A stretch of 64,000 nt of DNA from Nocardioides luteus (GCF_015752315.1 NZ_JADOVJ010000001.1:4332501-4396500), one strand, 5' to 3'; shown: positions 32,601-40,699, counted from the first letter of the stretch. Notes: generated by a model not told the origin, from the sequence alone. Translations and numbers: made by a program.

Positions 32601-34407
32601 TGCTGCCGACCCCCGGCTGGACGTACGTCACCGACCAGGCGGTCGTCCCGGTGGCGGGGTGCCACGAGGTGCCGTCGTCAAGGGAGTACTCGACCCCGGC
32701 GACCACGCCACCGCCCGTGTCGACGGCGGTGCCGGTGAGCGTCACCTTGGTGCCGTTGGGCTGGGTCGATCCGGCCGTGGGCGAGGTGATGGCGACCGTC
32801 GGTCCGGTCGTGTCGGTCGACTTGGTGGCAGCGTTCAGGCCGGTCATCAGCGTGGTCGGCTGGGCGCCCATGTCGGCCAGCAGGTTGACCTGCGCCTGCT
32901 GCATCCGCCGGTCAGCGGTCTCGTCGTGGTAGGGGTTGTCGTGCTCGGAGTCGAGGCCCCAGGTCCACTGGACCGACCCGGCGCCGAAGACCAGGGCGCC
33001 GCTGGCGGCCCGGTAGAGCGTGAGCGAGTGGGTCGTGGTGCCGTCGCCCGTGGTCCGCCCGAAGTCGCGCATGTACTGACCGGGGATGAACCCGGTGGTC
33101 TCCGACAACCGGATCGTGCCGGGCGGCCGGAAGCCGTTGTCCTGATCCTCGTCGGACTCGTAGCCCACCGTGTGCGGGGCCAGCTCGGTCTGGTCGGCGG
33201 TCATCGAGGACAGCCCGGTGTTGCGCCACAGCCGCAGCCCGCCCTGGGACTTCTTCACCGTCACCGGGAGGTCGGTCAGGTTGGACATGAAGATGGTGCC
33301 GGTCAGCGAGTTCTCCGGCAGCCCACCGCCCTGGGACTTCGGCGCGTAGCGCGGGTCGCGCCAGGTGCCGGTCGACTCCGCGGTCGGGTCGAGCTTCTGC
33401 TGCGCCCAGGACTCCTTGTAGGTGACCAGGGTCCGGTAGGGCGTGTTGGTGCCGTCCTTCGACGCCTCGTAGCGGGTCCGCCAGTAGACCTCGTTGCCGC
33501 TGAGGAACTGCAGGTTCACGCCGGCGTCGCGGGCGGCCTCGACGTTCGCGCGCTGCCGCCCGCTCCAGTACTCGTCGTGTCCCACGCTCAGGAAGGTCTT
33601 GTGGTTGGTGAGCAGCGAGCCGTAGCGATCGGTGTCGATCCCGGACATGTAGCTGACGTCGTAGCCGTTGCGCTCCAAGAACCGCACCGCCGGGTACTCG
33701 TTGGCGAAGAAGAAGTCGTGGGAGGTGCCCCCGGAGCGGGTCGCGAACGGGCGGTTGTAGCTGAGCTTGTAGGCCCGGCCGTTCCCGCCGCCGACGTAGA
33801 AGCTCGAGCCGCCGTAGTTGTTGTAGGCCTGCCACGTGGTGTCGGAGGTCTGGAAGACCACGTCGGAGTTGCTGTCGTCGTCGCGGACGATGAAGGTGAT
33901 GTGGCTGGACTCGTTGGTGTCAGCACGGTCCAGCTTGGCGATGTAGACCCCCGAGACCGCGGTCGCCGGCACGTTCCAGGACGCCGAGACCCCCCAGTTG
34001 CCGCAGTCGGTGATCTCGGTGGTGGTGTCGCGATAGCAGTTGGGCTGGTTCTGCGGCAGGTTCGCCGACGGCGTCACCGAGGTGATCCTGCGGGCGCCGT
34101 CACCGCCGTAGTAGCCGATCCGGTAGATCGTGATCGTGTAGGCCGAGGCGTCGGTGTCGACCTTGAAGTCGATCCGGTTGCCGGCATCGACGCTGATGTC
34201 GGTCGCGAACCCCTGGATCGAGTCGTCGCCTGCGCCGGTGATGCCCCATTCGCTCGACGGATTACCGGGTTTGCTGTTCTCACAGGCGATCTCGTTGCCC
34301 TCCGGACCGCACGGGTCGGCACTCGCGCTGGACGCAGTGACGAGCGAGATGACAGGGGTGACAAGAACAACTCCGAGCAACGCGGCCAGTCCCGTTCGCA
34401 GCTTCAC
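29653..34407 (-). CDS. giant secreted protein: dimethylformamidase-like domain, Ig-like domains, four DUF4082 domains
   Basis: A 1584-residue exported protein. A signal peptide ends near SSASADP (cut about residue 30). Residues 50-520 resemble the N,N-dimethylformamidase large-subunit C-terminal domain (TWQAYNNYGG, YNRPF, DVSYMSGIDTDR, VGHDEYWSG, LSGNEVYWRTR), including residues of its metal/active-site face. Ig-like domain 535-625. Then four DUF4082 domains (about 630-795, 908-1058, 1163-1320, 1425-1582) alternate with SbsA/Big_5-like Ig domains. CPCS pairs at 628 and 908 may form disulfides. No LPxTG or transmembrane tail. GTG start, with AAGGAG eight bases upstream. Probably a wall-surface amidohydrolase-like or adhesive protein acting on the polymer; activity is unproven. 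Confidence 0.82.
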   Translation of the reverse strand: MKLRTGLAALLGVVLVTPVISLVTASSASADPCGPEGNEIACENSKPGNPSSEWGITGAGDDSIQGFATDISVDAGNRIDFKVDTDASAYTITIYRIGYYGGDGARRITSVTPSANLPQNQPNCYRDTTTEITDCGNWGVSASWNVPATAVSGVYIAKLDRADTNESSHITFIVRDDDSNSDVVFQTSDTTWQAYNNYGGSSFYVGGGNGRAYKLSYNRPFATRSGGTSHDFFFANEYPAVRFLERNGYDVSYMSGIDTDRYGSLLTNHKTFLSVGHDEYWSGRQRANVEAARDAGVNLQFLSGNEVYWRTRYEASKDGTNTPYRTLVTYKESWAQQKLDPTAESTGTWRDPRYAPKSQGGGLPENSLTGTIFMSNLTDLPVTVKKSQGGLRLWRNTGLSSMTADQTELAPHTVGYESDEDQDNGFRPPGTIRLSETTGFIPGQYMRDFGRTTGDGTTTHSLTLYRAASGALVFGAGSVQWTWGLDSEHDNPYHDETADRRMQQAQVNLLADMGAQPTTLMTGLNAATKSTDTTGPTVAITSPTAGSTQPNGTKVTLTGTAVDTGGGVVAGVEYSLDDGTSWHPATGTTAWSVTYVQPGVGSTPIRVRAVDDSANIGASATRSFNVTCPCSILGQREVPTTWNAVTSPATPSANDGGAAELGLRFTPQADGYVAGVRFFKGAGNTGTHVGSLWSSSGERLAQVTFTNESSGGWQSATFSQPVAVAAGARYTVSYTAPAGHYAVAPWAFAAKGFEAYPFEVEGGYGAAPAGVYANAGQFPASSYQNPNYFVDVLFTTTDDSPLTATNQWPLAGSSSVPRNTTVSARFTKPVVASTVGLRLTDSVGNQVAGSTAYDSTTRTVTFTPSANLAGFVTYTATLSGQDSGGTAISTGKTWSFRTAKPPAAAGVCPCSLYDEDATPTVLQDPENAQLTLGVRFRADVAGTVTGVKFYKGVNNAAPHTGTLWSANGAVLAQGTFTDESTTGWQTLTFAEPVQIQANTDYIASYRTNGYYSATPNAFASSDLSKPPLRVTSTAGAYAYGTGFPAATSPSSYMVDVVFEKGAPTLTMTSRSPVPGAVEVPRSTNVVASFSSAINSGYTMSVTSGGQPVQGTTMLGNSGTTLTFDPTSLLPAAADVTVTISGVTSTEGASLPTQTWTFRTRSAETPDNQTLFGDVVPAVEAQDDASPVEVGTVFSPTRDGRVTAIRFYKGAGNGGTHVGSLWNMAGQRLAQVTFTNETASGWQQATLSSPVEVQAGVSYLVSYLAPQGHYATTSQFFATAYAAGDLTAPAGTNGRYLYGAAGGFPQYSFGSTNYFADVVFERAGPTISVTERVPEPGTTEVATSVNPSITFSTAIASGWNMSVTANGSAVAGSAALSSDGRTLRFTPSAALPAGATVSVTVSGVVSTDGANLPTQTWSFTTVPPVVTEVSLFTGVTPQNASTFDLMPIEVGTAFTTSVAGSVTAIRFYKGSGNTGTHVGSLWNAAGTRIAQVTFTNETATGWQQATLATPVALTPGAVYVVSYYAPNGRYSSTPAALTQSRTVGPLTAPGGANGRYRYGIGGGLPNRSWNSTNYFVDVRFRPASP

Positions 34408-34426
34408 AGTCGTGCTCCTTCTCGGA

Positions 34427-35275
34427 TCAGGCTCGCGAGCTCTCGTCGCGCAACCAGGTGGTGTAGTCGCCGGTCCGGACAGCTCTGCGGGAGAGCATCC
34501 GGGCGACGAGGGTGACTGTCATGAAGACCGGAACCCGGAGTCCGATCGCAGGCTTACGCAGCCCGAGCACAAGCAGGTCCGAGAGGGAGGTGGATCCGCT
34601 CCGAGCGCCGTGGTCATCGGCTTGAGCGTTGCCGGTCGCGACGCGGATCCTGCGTCTGACCAGGTCTTTCAAAGTACGAGGCGGTCGCACGACCACGGTC
34701 GCGTCGGCGACGACACGGCGTTCGGCGGGTGCGAAGAGCTCGGAGACCACCAGGTCGTCGTTCATCAGGCTCGTGCCGGCGGCGGCGACCCGGGCCCGGC
34801 CCTCGGCGGTGAGGCAGAAGGCTCCGCGGCCGAACAGGCCGCTGCGTACGCTCGGGAGGGCCTGCCACACCCGGTAGTAGGCGCGGACGGGCCAGGACGA
34901 CTCCGCCAGCGGCACCGTCCGCTCGGGGGCGACCGCGAGCACGCCGTCCTCGTCGAGGGCGTCGAGCAGCCGGAGCAGGTCGGTGCCGGTGAGACGTACG
35001 TCGGCGTCGATGTACAGCCGCGGGCTGTGCAGGTTCTCGGAGGCATCCGCCGCGGCGTTGCCGACCTCGACCGCGCGCGCCTTGGAGGCCTCCGCGATCT
35101 CCAGGACGCGTACGCCGGGTACCGACCGCGCGACCGCGGCGGTGTCGTCGGTGCAGCCGTTGCACACGACCACGACGTCCAGGGCCCCGTAGGGGAGGCC
35201 GTCGAGCAGGGCCGTCAGGTTCTCCGACAGCCCCCGGGCCTCGTTGTGCGCCGGCACCACGACGCTCGCGATCAT
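34427..35275 (-). CDS. glycosyltransferase family 2
   Basis: A 282-residue GT-A protein: ASVVVPAHNEARGLSENL, VVVCNGCTDDT, KARAVEVGNAAA, LYIDADVRLTG as the DxD metal site, and acceptor-side RGAFCLTAEGRAR and MNDDLVVSELF. A C-terminal hydrophobic stretch (GLRVPVFMTVTLVARML) may touch the membrane. It belongs to the dolichol-phosphate-mannose-synthase-like part of GT2. The ATG overlaps the stop of the hexapeptide transferase gene (ATGA), linking it to the carrier protein upstream. A short gap separates it from the giant surface protein. Donor and acceptor unknown. Confidence 0.82.
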   Translation of the reverse strand: MIASVVVPAHNEARGLSENLTALLDGLPYGALDVVVVCNGCTDDTAAVARSVPGVRVLEIAEASKARAVEVGNAAADASENLHSPRLYIDADVRLTGTDLLRLLDALDEDGVLAVAPERTVPLAESSWPVRAYYRVWQALPSVRSGLFGRGAFCLTAEGRARVAAAGTSLMNDDLVVSELFAPAERRVVADATVVVRPPRTLKDLVRRRIRVATGNAQADDHGARSGSTSLSDLLVLGLRKPAIGLRVPVFMTVTLVARMLSRRAVRTGDYTTWLRDESSRA

Positions 35276-35919
35276 GACGCTCGCACCCCGCCGGCCGAGC
35301 CACCGGAGTCGGCGATCACGTAGTTGATCATGTTGCTGTTGTCGTAGTCCTTGGCGATGACCCGGCCGGGGTTGCCGCCGACGAGGCTGTGCGGCGGGAC
35401 ATCCTTGGACAGCACCGTCCCGGCGGAGATCGTGCAGCCGTCGCCGACCGTGATCGCGCCCGTGATCACCGCACCGGGACCGATCCAGACGTCGTCGCCG
35501 ATCCTCGGCACGCCCAGGTCGCCGTCGGCGATGCGCTGGCCGATGGTCACGTTCTGGTGGAGCACGCAGTTGCTGCCGACCACGGCCGGGCCGACGATGA
35601 TCCCCGAGCGGTGCATGAGCAGCAGCCCGGGCCCGATGTCGGCGCGCCGGAAGATGTCGGTGTGGTGGACGCGGATGTTGCGCCGGTTCCAGAACCAGTA
35701 GACGCCCAGCGCCAGCACGCCGAGCAGACGGTTGCGGGTGCGCAGCCGGGACGCCCAGCGTCCATAGCGGTAGCAGGCGACGCAGTGCAGCTCGTAGTCG
35801 AAGAGCCAGAACCGCAGCCTGGACAGCCAGGATGTACGCGGACCGTCGAGGACGATCGCGTACATCTTGGCCAGGTCGACCTCGAAGTCACCTGTGTCAC
35901 GGGCTCCGTCAACTAGCAA
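35272..35919 (-). CDS. serine-acetyltransferase-like hexapeptide transferase
   Basis: About 215 residues. A helical N-terminal part (DLAKMYAIV...RLRFWLFDYELHCVACYRYGRW) precedes a left-handed beta-helix (IFRRADIGPGLLLMHRSGIIVG, VLHQNVTIGQ, IGDDVWIGPGAVITGAITVG) with the catalytic His in LLLMHRSG. This is the CysE/polysaccharide O-acetyltransferase architecture using acetyl-CoA. The start is not obvious: TTG overlapping the ACP gene by 11 bases, with AGAGG upstream, keeps the conserved DL segment; an ATG 18 codons later is the alternative. It is coupled to an acyl carrier protein, so the acyl donor might be carrier-bound rather than CoA-bound. That last point is inference. Confidence 0.72.
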   Translation of the reverse strand: MLVDGARDTGDFEVDLAKMYAIVLDGPRTSWLSRLRFWLFDYELHCVACYRYGRWASRLRTRNRLLGVLALGVYWFWNRRNIRVHHTDIFRRADIGPGLLLMHRSGIIVGPAVVGSNCVLHQNVTIGQRIADGDLGVPRIGDDVWIGPGAVITGAITVGDGCTISAGTVLSKDVPPHSLVGGNPGRVIAKDYDNSNMINYVIADSGGSAGGVRAS

Positions 35920-36178
35920 GGCTCTGTGCCTCTGACGTCTTCCGGCCGACGTACGCCACCAGGTTGGCGACGCCGTCGAGGTTCTCGGGCACGGTCTCGG
36001 CCTCGTCGACGGAGATGTCGAACTCCGCCTCGAGGAACTCGATGAGCTCCAGGATCCCGGTGGAGTCGATGACGCCCGACTCGACCAGCGACTCGGTCGG
36101 CCCGGGCAGCCGGGTCTCGTCACCCAGCAGCAGGCTGTCCAGGATGAAGCCTTCGATCGTGCTCTGTACGTCCGCCAT
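35909..36178 (-). CDS. acyl carrier protein (second in window)
   Basis: An 89-residue acidic helical protein with the phosphopantetheine site SGVIDSTGILELIEFLE; the Ser after Asp is the attachment point. Residues after it (FDISVDEAETVPENLDGVANL) match the carrier-protein helix 3 pattern. AGGAG lies five bases before the ATG; a GTG one codon earlier is also possible. It heads the operon ACP, hexapeptide transferase, GT2, and diverges from asnB. Carrier proteins beside asparagine-synthase-like genes occur in actinobacterial polysaccharide and lipopeptide loci, where an acyl or aminoacyl group is attached to the sugar. Confidence 0.87.
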   Translation of the reverse strand: MADVQSTIEGFILDSLLLGDETRLPGPTESLVESGVIDSTGILELIEFLEAEFDISVDEAETVPENLDGVANLVAYVGRKTSEAQSLAS

Positions 36179-36358
36179 CACATCTCCTGTCTACGAACGT
36201 CTACGAATGCCCTCCCGTTCTGTCAGCCGAAGAGGGTCGGGAGCCGAAATCAGGCCCGGAGATGCCGACATTGGGTGATAAACGCCCCCATCCCGGCGCC
36301 CCGGCAGGCCTTCGCGGGCAACTCTTCGGGCACCGTCCGGGATCGATCGAGGAGCGCC

Positions 36359-38398
36359 ATGTGCGGGATCTGTGGGGTGCTGAGCAGCACCGAGTCGCCT
36401 GAGCCTGCCCTCGTGCGACGGATGCTGGGCAGCCTGGCCCACCGCGGACCCGACGGCAGCGGCTACTACCGCGACGAGCGGGTCGCGCTCGGCCACACCC
36501 GGCTGGCGATCGTGGACACGGCCGGTGGCACGCAGCCGATGACCGGCCGCTCCTGCCGCGAGAACGGGCAGATCTGGGTCACCTTCAACGGCGAGATCTT
36601 CAACCACGTCGAGCTGGCCGCCCAGCTCCGCGACCGCGGCCACGTCTTCGACACCCGCTCGGACACCGAGGTCATCGTGCACGCCTGGGAGGAGTGGGGG
36701 CCGGGCTGCTTCGAGCGGTTCAACGGCCAGTGGGCGCTGGCGATCTGGGACCGCCGGACGGACTCGCTCGTGCTCTCCCGCGACCGCTTCGGCGTCCGCC
36801 CGCTCTTCTACACGCGCGTCGCGGGGCAGCTGCTCTTCGCCTCCGAGGTGAAGGCGCTCTACGCCTCCCCCGACGTCCCGCGCGAGCTCGACCCGGTCGG
36901 GCTCGACCAGGTGCTGACGCTGTGGTCGGCGGTCGCGCCGCGCACGGTCTTCCGGCAGATCTCCCAGGTGCCGCCGGGCTCCTACCTGACCGTTCGTGAC
37001 GGGCACGGTCGCGGCGTGGAGGTCGAGCAGCGCTACTGGGCGCCCTCGTTCCCGCCGGCGGGGGCCGAGGAGCTCACCGACCTGGAGGCCAACGCCGAGG
37101 CGCTGCGTACCACACTGATGGCGGCCACCCGACTGCGGTTCGAGCGCAGCGACGTGCCGGTGGCGGCGTACCTCTCCGGCGGGATCGACTCCGCGGTCAC
37201 GGCCGGTGCGATCGCATCCGGCAGGGTCGTACGCAGCACCTCGGCGCCGCTGCACACGTTCTCGCTGCGGTTCGCCGAGGCCGAGTTCGACGAGGGCGGC
37301 TTCCAGACCCTGATGGCCGAGCGTCTCGGCACCGTCCACCACGACGTCGTGGTGAGCGAGCGCGACATCGCCGACGTCTTCCCCGAGGTCGTACGTCACG
37401 CCGAGTCGCCGCTGCTGCGGACCGCCCCGGCGCCGATGTTCCTGCTCTCCCGGCTCGTGCGGGACGCCGGCTTCAAGGTGGTCGTCACCGGCGAGGGCGC
37501 CGACGAGGTGCTCGGTGGCTACGACATCTTCCGCGAGGCCAAGATCCGCGACCTGTGGCTGCGCGACCCGGCGGCCGCCGAGGCGGCGGTCGAGCAGCTC
37601 TACCCGTGGATGCACCGCTCCCCCAACCAGGCGCCGGCCTTCGCGCGGAGCTTCTTCTCGCGCAACCTCTCGTCCGACGACCTGGCGATGTCGCACCGGC
37701 CGCGGTGGGACTCCACGGCGGTGCTGGCCTCGATGCTGCGTCCGGAGGTCCGGGTGCCGGCCGGTGGCGCGGCCGACGGAGTGGTCGCCCAGATGCCGGC
37801 CGCGGCCGCCTCCTGGGACCCGGTGGCGCGCGCCCAGTGGCTGGAGATGACGACCCTGCTGCCCGGCTACATCCTGGCCTCCCAGGGCGACCGGATGCTG
37901 ATGGGCAACTCCGTCGAGGGCCGGTTCCCGTTCCTGGACCCGCACGTCGCCGAGCTCGCCGGCCGGGTCCCGGCCGAGCACAAGATCCACGGCATGGACG
38001 AGAAGCACCTGCTCAAGCGGGCCTTCGCCGACCTGGTGCCCGAGGAGATCCTGCGCCGGCCCAAGCAGCCCTACCGGGCACCCGACGCGGCGGCCTTCTT
38101 CGCCGGCGGCACCCCGGACTGGGTCTTCGACGTCACCTCGGGCGCCGCTCTGGAGGCGGCCGGGGTCTTCCGGCCCGAGCTCGTCCAGCGGCTGCTGGAG
38201 AAGGCCCGGCGGACCCAGGGCCGCAGCCTCGGCAACACCGACAACATGCGTCTGGTGGCCGTCCTGTCCACCCAGCTGCTGCACAGCGAGCTGCTCACCG
38301 GCCCGGCCCCGGCAGCCGCGCCACCGGAACCACTCACCGTCTTCGACACCACTCTCGAACCCACCGGCCTCGAGCCCACCGGAAGGACCTCGGCATGA
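36359..38398 (+). CDS. asnB: asparagine synthase (glutamine-hydrolysing) family protein
   Basis: A 679-residue protein: class II glutamine amidotransferase domain with the N-terminal nucleophile Cys2 (MCGICGVLS), AHRGPDG, NGEIFNH and SDTEVIVHAWEEWG, followed by the synthetase domain with pyrophosphate loop YLSGGIDSAV (273-278) and GEGADEVLGGYDIF. It makes amides from carboxylates with ATP and glutamine. The ATG is fixed by CGICG and AGGAG four bases upstream; upstream in-frame codons are ruled out by the Cys2 requirement. ATGA overlap with the NAD-synthase-like gene. In this locus it may amidate a sugar acid or carrier-bound acid; housekeeping Asn synthesis is the alternative. Confidence 0.9.
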   Translation: MCGICGVLSSTESPEPALVRRMLGSLAHRGPDGSGYYRDERVALGHTRLAIVDTAGGTQPMTGRSCRENGQIWVTFNGEIFNHVELAAQLRDRGHVFDTRSDTEVIVHAWEEWGPGCFERFNGQWALAIWDRRTDSLVLSRDRFGVRPLFYTRVAGQLLFASEVKALYASPDVPRELDPVGLDQVLTLWSAVAPRTVFRQISQVPPGSYLTVRDGHGRGVEVEQRYWAPSFPPAGAEELTDLEANAEALRTTLMAATRLRFERSDVPVAAYLSGGIDSAVTAGAIASGRVVRSTSAPLHTFSLRFAEAEFDEGGFQTLMAERLGTVHHDVVVSERDIADVFPEVVRHAESPLLRTAPAPMFLLSRLVRDAGFKVVVTGEGADEVLGGYDIFREAKIRDLWLRDPAAAEAAVEQLYPWMHRSPNQAPAFARSFFSRNLSSDDLAMSHRPRWDSTAVLASMLRPEVRVPAGGAADGVVAQMPAAAASWDPVARAQWLEMTTLLPGYILASQGDRMLMGNSVEGRFPFLDPHVAELAGRVPAEHKIHGMDEKHLLKRAFADLVPEEILRRPKQPYRAPDAAAFFAGGTPDWVFDVTSGAALEAAGVFRPELVQRLLEKARRTQGRSLGNTDNMRLVAVLSTQLLHSELLTGPAPAAAPPEPLTVFDTTLEPTGLEPTGRTSA

Positions 38399-39429
38399 CC
38401 ACCAGCCCAGCCATGACAGGCACAGCCACGACCAGCCAGAACGCAGCGTACGGACTGGAGACGCTCCGCTACGACGAGGAAGCTGAGGCGACCCGGATCG
38501 GCGATGCGATCCGCCGCTATCTAGTGGCTAACAAGCGCAAGGGCATCGTGCTCGGGGTCTCCGGCGGGATCGACTCCAGCGTGGTCGCCGCGCTGGCGGT
38601 CAAGGCGCTCGGCCGGGACCGGGTCTTCGCGCTGCACATGCCCGAGCAGGAGTCGTCCGACGACACCATCGGCTACAGCACGAAGCTGACCGAGTCCCTC
38701 GGGATCGACTCGGTGCTCGAGGACATCTCCCCCGTCCTGGTCGGTCTCGGCGCCTACCAGCGGCGGGACGACGCGATCCGGCGGGTCGTGCCGGCGTACG
38801 GCCCGGGGTGGAAGTCGAAGATCGTGCTGCCCAGCGTGGTCGACTCCGACGCGTTCCGGCTGTTCTCGGTCGTCGTCGAGGACCCGAACGGCACCCAGAG
38901 CACCCACCGCCTGACGACCGAGGCCTACCTGGAGATCGTCGCGGCGACGAACTTCAAGCAGCGGGCCCGCAAGGCGCTGGAGTACTTCCACGCCGACCGG
39001 CTCAACTACGCCGTCGCCGGCACCCCCAACCGGCTCGAGTACGACCAGGGCTTCTTCGTGAAGCTCGGCGACGGTGCCGCCGACCTGAAGCCGATCGCGC
39101 ACCTCTACAAGTCGCAGGTCTACGCGATGGCCGCCCACCTCGGGGTGCCCGAAGAGATCCAGGCGCGGCCCTCCACCACCGACACCTACTCGCTGGAGCA
39201 GTCGCAGGAGGAGTTCTACTTCTCGCTGCCCTACCAGCGGATGGACCTGTGCCTCTACGGCCTCAACAACGGCATCCCCACCGCCGCGGTCGCCGAGGCC
39301 ACCGGGCTCACGGTCGAGCAGGTCGAGCGCGTCTACCGCGACATCGAGCAGAAGCGGCGTACGACCGCCTACTTCCACGCGGCTCCGATGCTCGTCGAGG
39401 AGGTCGCCGAGATCGCCAGTCCTGGGTAG
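38395..39429 (+). CDS. NAD synthetase-like ATP pyrophosphatase
   Basis: A 344-residue N-type ATP pyrophosphatase. The loop VLGVSGGIDSSVVAALAVKALG (SGGIDSS at 56-62) binds ATP; VAGTPNRLEYDQGFFVKLGDGAADLKPIAHLYKSQVY is split here for length limits into VAGTPNRLEYDQGF and GDGAADLKPIAHLYK, both hallmarks of NadE. It is longer than ammonia-dependent NadE (about 275) owing to a leader and an insertion around PVLVGLGAYQRRDD, and it lacks a glutaminase domain. Coupling to asnB (ATGA) suggests that ammonia might be supplied by, or a product shared with, that enzyme. It may act on a sugar-locus substrate rather than NAD; only assay would tell. Confidence 0.78.
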   Translation: MTTSPAMTGTATTSQNAAYGLETLRYDEEAEATRIGDAIRRYLVANKRKGIVLGVSGGIDSSVVAALAVKALGRDRVFALHMPEQESSDDTIGYSTKLTESLGIDSVLEDISPVLVGLGAYQRRDDAIRRVVPAYGPGWKSKIVLPSVVDSDAFRLFSVVVEDPNGTQSTHRLTTEAYLEIVAATNFKQRARKALEYFHADRLNYAVAGTPNRLEYDQGFFVKLGDGAADLKPIAHLYKSQVYAMAAHLGVPEEIQARPSTTDTYSLEQSQEEFYFSLPYQRMDLCLYGLNNGIPTAAVAEATGLTVEQVERVYRDIEQKRRTTAYFHAAPMLVEEVAEIASPG

Positions 39430-39511
39430 ATCTCCGATGCTGCGGCTCGCGGTGTGCTGACCGGAACAGGCTGGCGGTGGAGACATGTCCCGCCCAGAAC
39501 CAGGAGGTTCC

Positions 39512-39739
39512 ATGTCTGACACCACACCAGAGCCCGGCGAGATCGCAGACCTGACGCTCGGTCTCTCCGACGCCGAGGCCGCACCGATGATCGACGCACC
39601 TGTGATCGACATCGACGAGGCCGCCACCGATATCAACGCCTTCGACGAGGACATCGAGGACGGCGAGCCGACGGAGACCGCGGGCACCGACACGATGGTC
39701 CCTGCCGAGGATCTTCCGGAGGACCTGATCTATGAGTGA
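39512..39739 (+). CDS. 75-residue highly acidic protein of unknown function
   Basis: Not recognised. It has strong AGGAGG four bases before the ATG, so it is very likely translated. Of 75 residues over a quarter are Asp or Glu, with almost no Lys or Arg, no Cys, no signal peptide and no membrane segment; it should be disordered. The last eight bases overlap the lysin-like gene, so the two are coupled. It ends in LPEDLIYE. Possibilities are an inhibitor or chaperone that masks a basic partner (the next product is Lys-rich) or a leader-type peptide. No processing enzyme is adjacent, so a RiPP precursor is not favoured. Confidence 0.65.
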   Translation: MSDTTPEPGEIADLTLGLSDAEAAPMIDAPVIDIDEAATDINAFDEDIEDGEPTETAGTDTMVPAEDLPEDLIYE

Positions 39740-40670
39740 CGTGCTCACCCTCAACGGCAAGCCGGTCGACTGGAGCAAGCCCCCGAAGCAGACCGACCTG
39801 GTCCTGTGGTCGCGGAAGACCTCGGGCGGCAAGCAGGTCAAGGGGTCGGCCCGGACCATCGCGCACCTGTGCGCGCTCGACGCCGCCGCGCAGAAGAAGT
39901 TCGGGACCGGGATCGTCATCATCCAGGCCCCGTTCAACACCACCGTCAAGGCGTCCGCGGGCACCCACGACCACGACGCCTGCGCCGACCTGCACATCCC
40001 CGGCGTGAACTGGCGGACCCAGGAGAAGTGGCTGCGGGCGAACGGCTACGCGTGCTGGTACCGCTTCCCACCGAAGTTCGGCCACCACATCCACGGCTTC
40101 ACACTGCCGCCGCAGTCCGGGGTCGTCAGGACGGACGACTTCCGCGACCTCGGGGTCACCGTCGGCAAGTTCGTCGACGGCGGCCCGGCGCTCTTCGGCT
40201 TCCTGGCCACCAGCTCGCAGATCAGCGACTACTACAACCACGCCTTCGGCCTCAGCGGCCAGCACGGCGTCGGCACGGACGAGACCTGGCACCCCGCCGA
40301 CATCAGAGCCACGATCTTCGACTACGCGGCGTACGCGAGGTCGAGGGCGAAGCCGGTCTGGAAACCGAAGGAGACCAAGTCCAACCTGGCGATCATCCAG
40401 AAGCAGTTCCAGATCGCCGCGGGTCTGCGCAAGGGCAAGCGGATCCGCACCAACGGCGTGGGCTGGATCCAGAACGCGCTCAACGTCAAGGCCGGGGCGA
40501 ACCTCGTGGTCAACGGCATCGTGGACGACGCCACCCTCGCCGCCTGGAAGAAGTTCGAGCTCGCCACGGGCGGCACCGGCGCGAAGTCGACCCCGGACCC
40601 GCGTAGCCTGAAGAAGCTCAAGATCGCGTTCCGGTTCGTCGGACCCGAGGCCCACCTGCCCGTCGGCTGA
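39732..40670 (+). CDS. lysin-like metallopeptidase with peptidoglycan-binding domain
   Basis: A 312-residue protein without signal peptide. Residues about 40-140 contain SAGTHDHDACADL and KFGHHIHGF, the His...Asp and His-x-His arrangement of zinc DD-peptidases (M15/Hedgehog-like fold) and of actinophage endolysin peptidases. The C-terminal part has IIQKQFQIAAG and GWIQNALNV...NGIVDDATLAAWKKFE, a PG_binding_1-like repeat. It probably cleaves wall peptides. The lack of a secretion signal and coupling to an acidic small protein suggest phage ancestry or a holin/other export route. The enzyme class is inferred from motif order; catalytic residues need confirmation. Confidence 0.6.
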   Translation: MSDVLTLNGKPVDWSKPPKQTDLVLWSRKTSGGKQVKGSARTIAHLCALDAAAQKKFGTGIVIIQAPFNTTVKASAGTHDHDACADLHIPGVNWRTQEKWLRANGYACWYRFPPKFGHHIHGFTLPPQSGVVRTDDFRDLGVTVGKFVDGGPALFGFLATSSQISDYYNHAFGLSGQHGVGTDETWHPADIRATIFDYAAYARSRAKPVWKPKETKSNLAIIQKQFQIAAGLRKGKRIRTNGVGWIQNALNVKAGANLVVNGIVDDATLAAWKKFELATGGTGAKSTPDPRSLKKLKIAFRFVGPEAHLPVG

Positions 40671-40679
40671 TCCGGTTGA

Positions 40680-40699
40680 ATATCAAGATGCATTGATAT
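40680..40699. promoter_or_regulatory. ArsR-type operator ATATCAA-N6-TTGATAT
   Basis: A perfect 7-bp inverted repeat with a 6-bp spacer. It overlaps the TAGCGT -10 box (40699-40704) that stands 8 nt before the SRPBCC start. The downstream ArsR gene is the probable repressor, giving autoregulation. Confidence 0.75.

Noticed and set aside
29569..34515. Very long open frame opposite the giant surface-protein gene
   Set aside because: The opposite strand encodes a signal peptide and several recognisable domains. The long antisense frame is a product of high GC and biased codons.
39512..39739. RiPP precursor peptide
   Set aside because: No Cys/Ser/Thr-rich core, no leader-core boundary and no modifying enzyme adjacent; the neighbour is a lysin-like peptidase.
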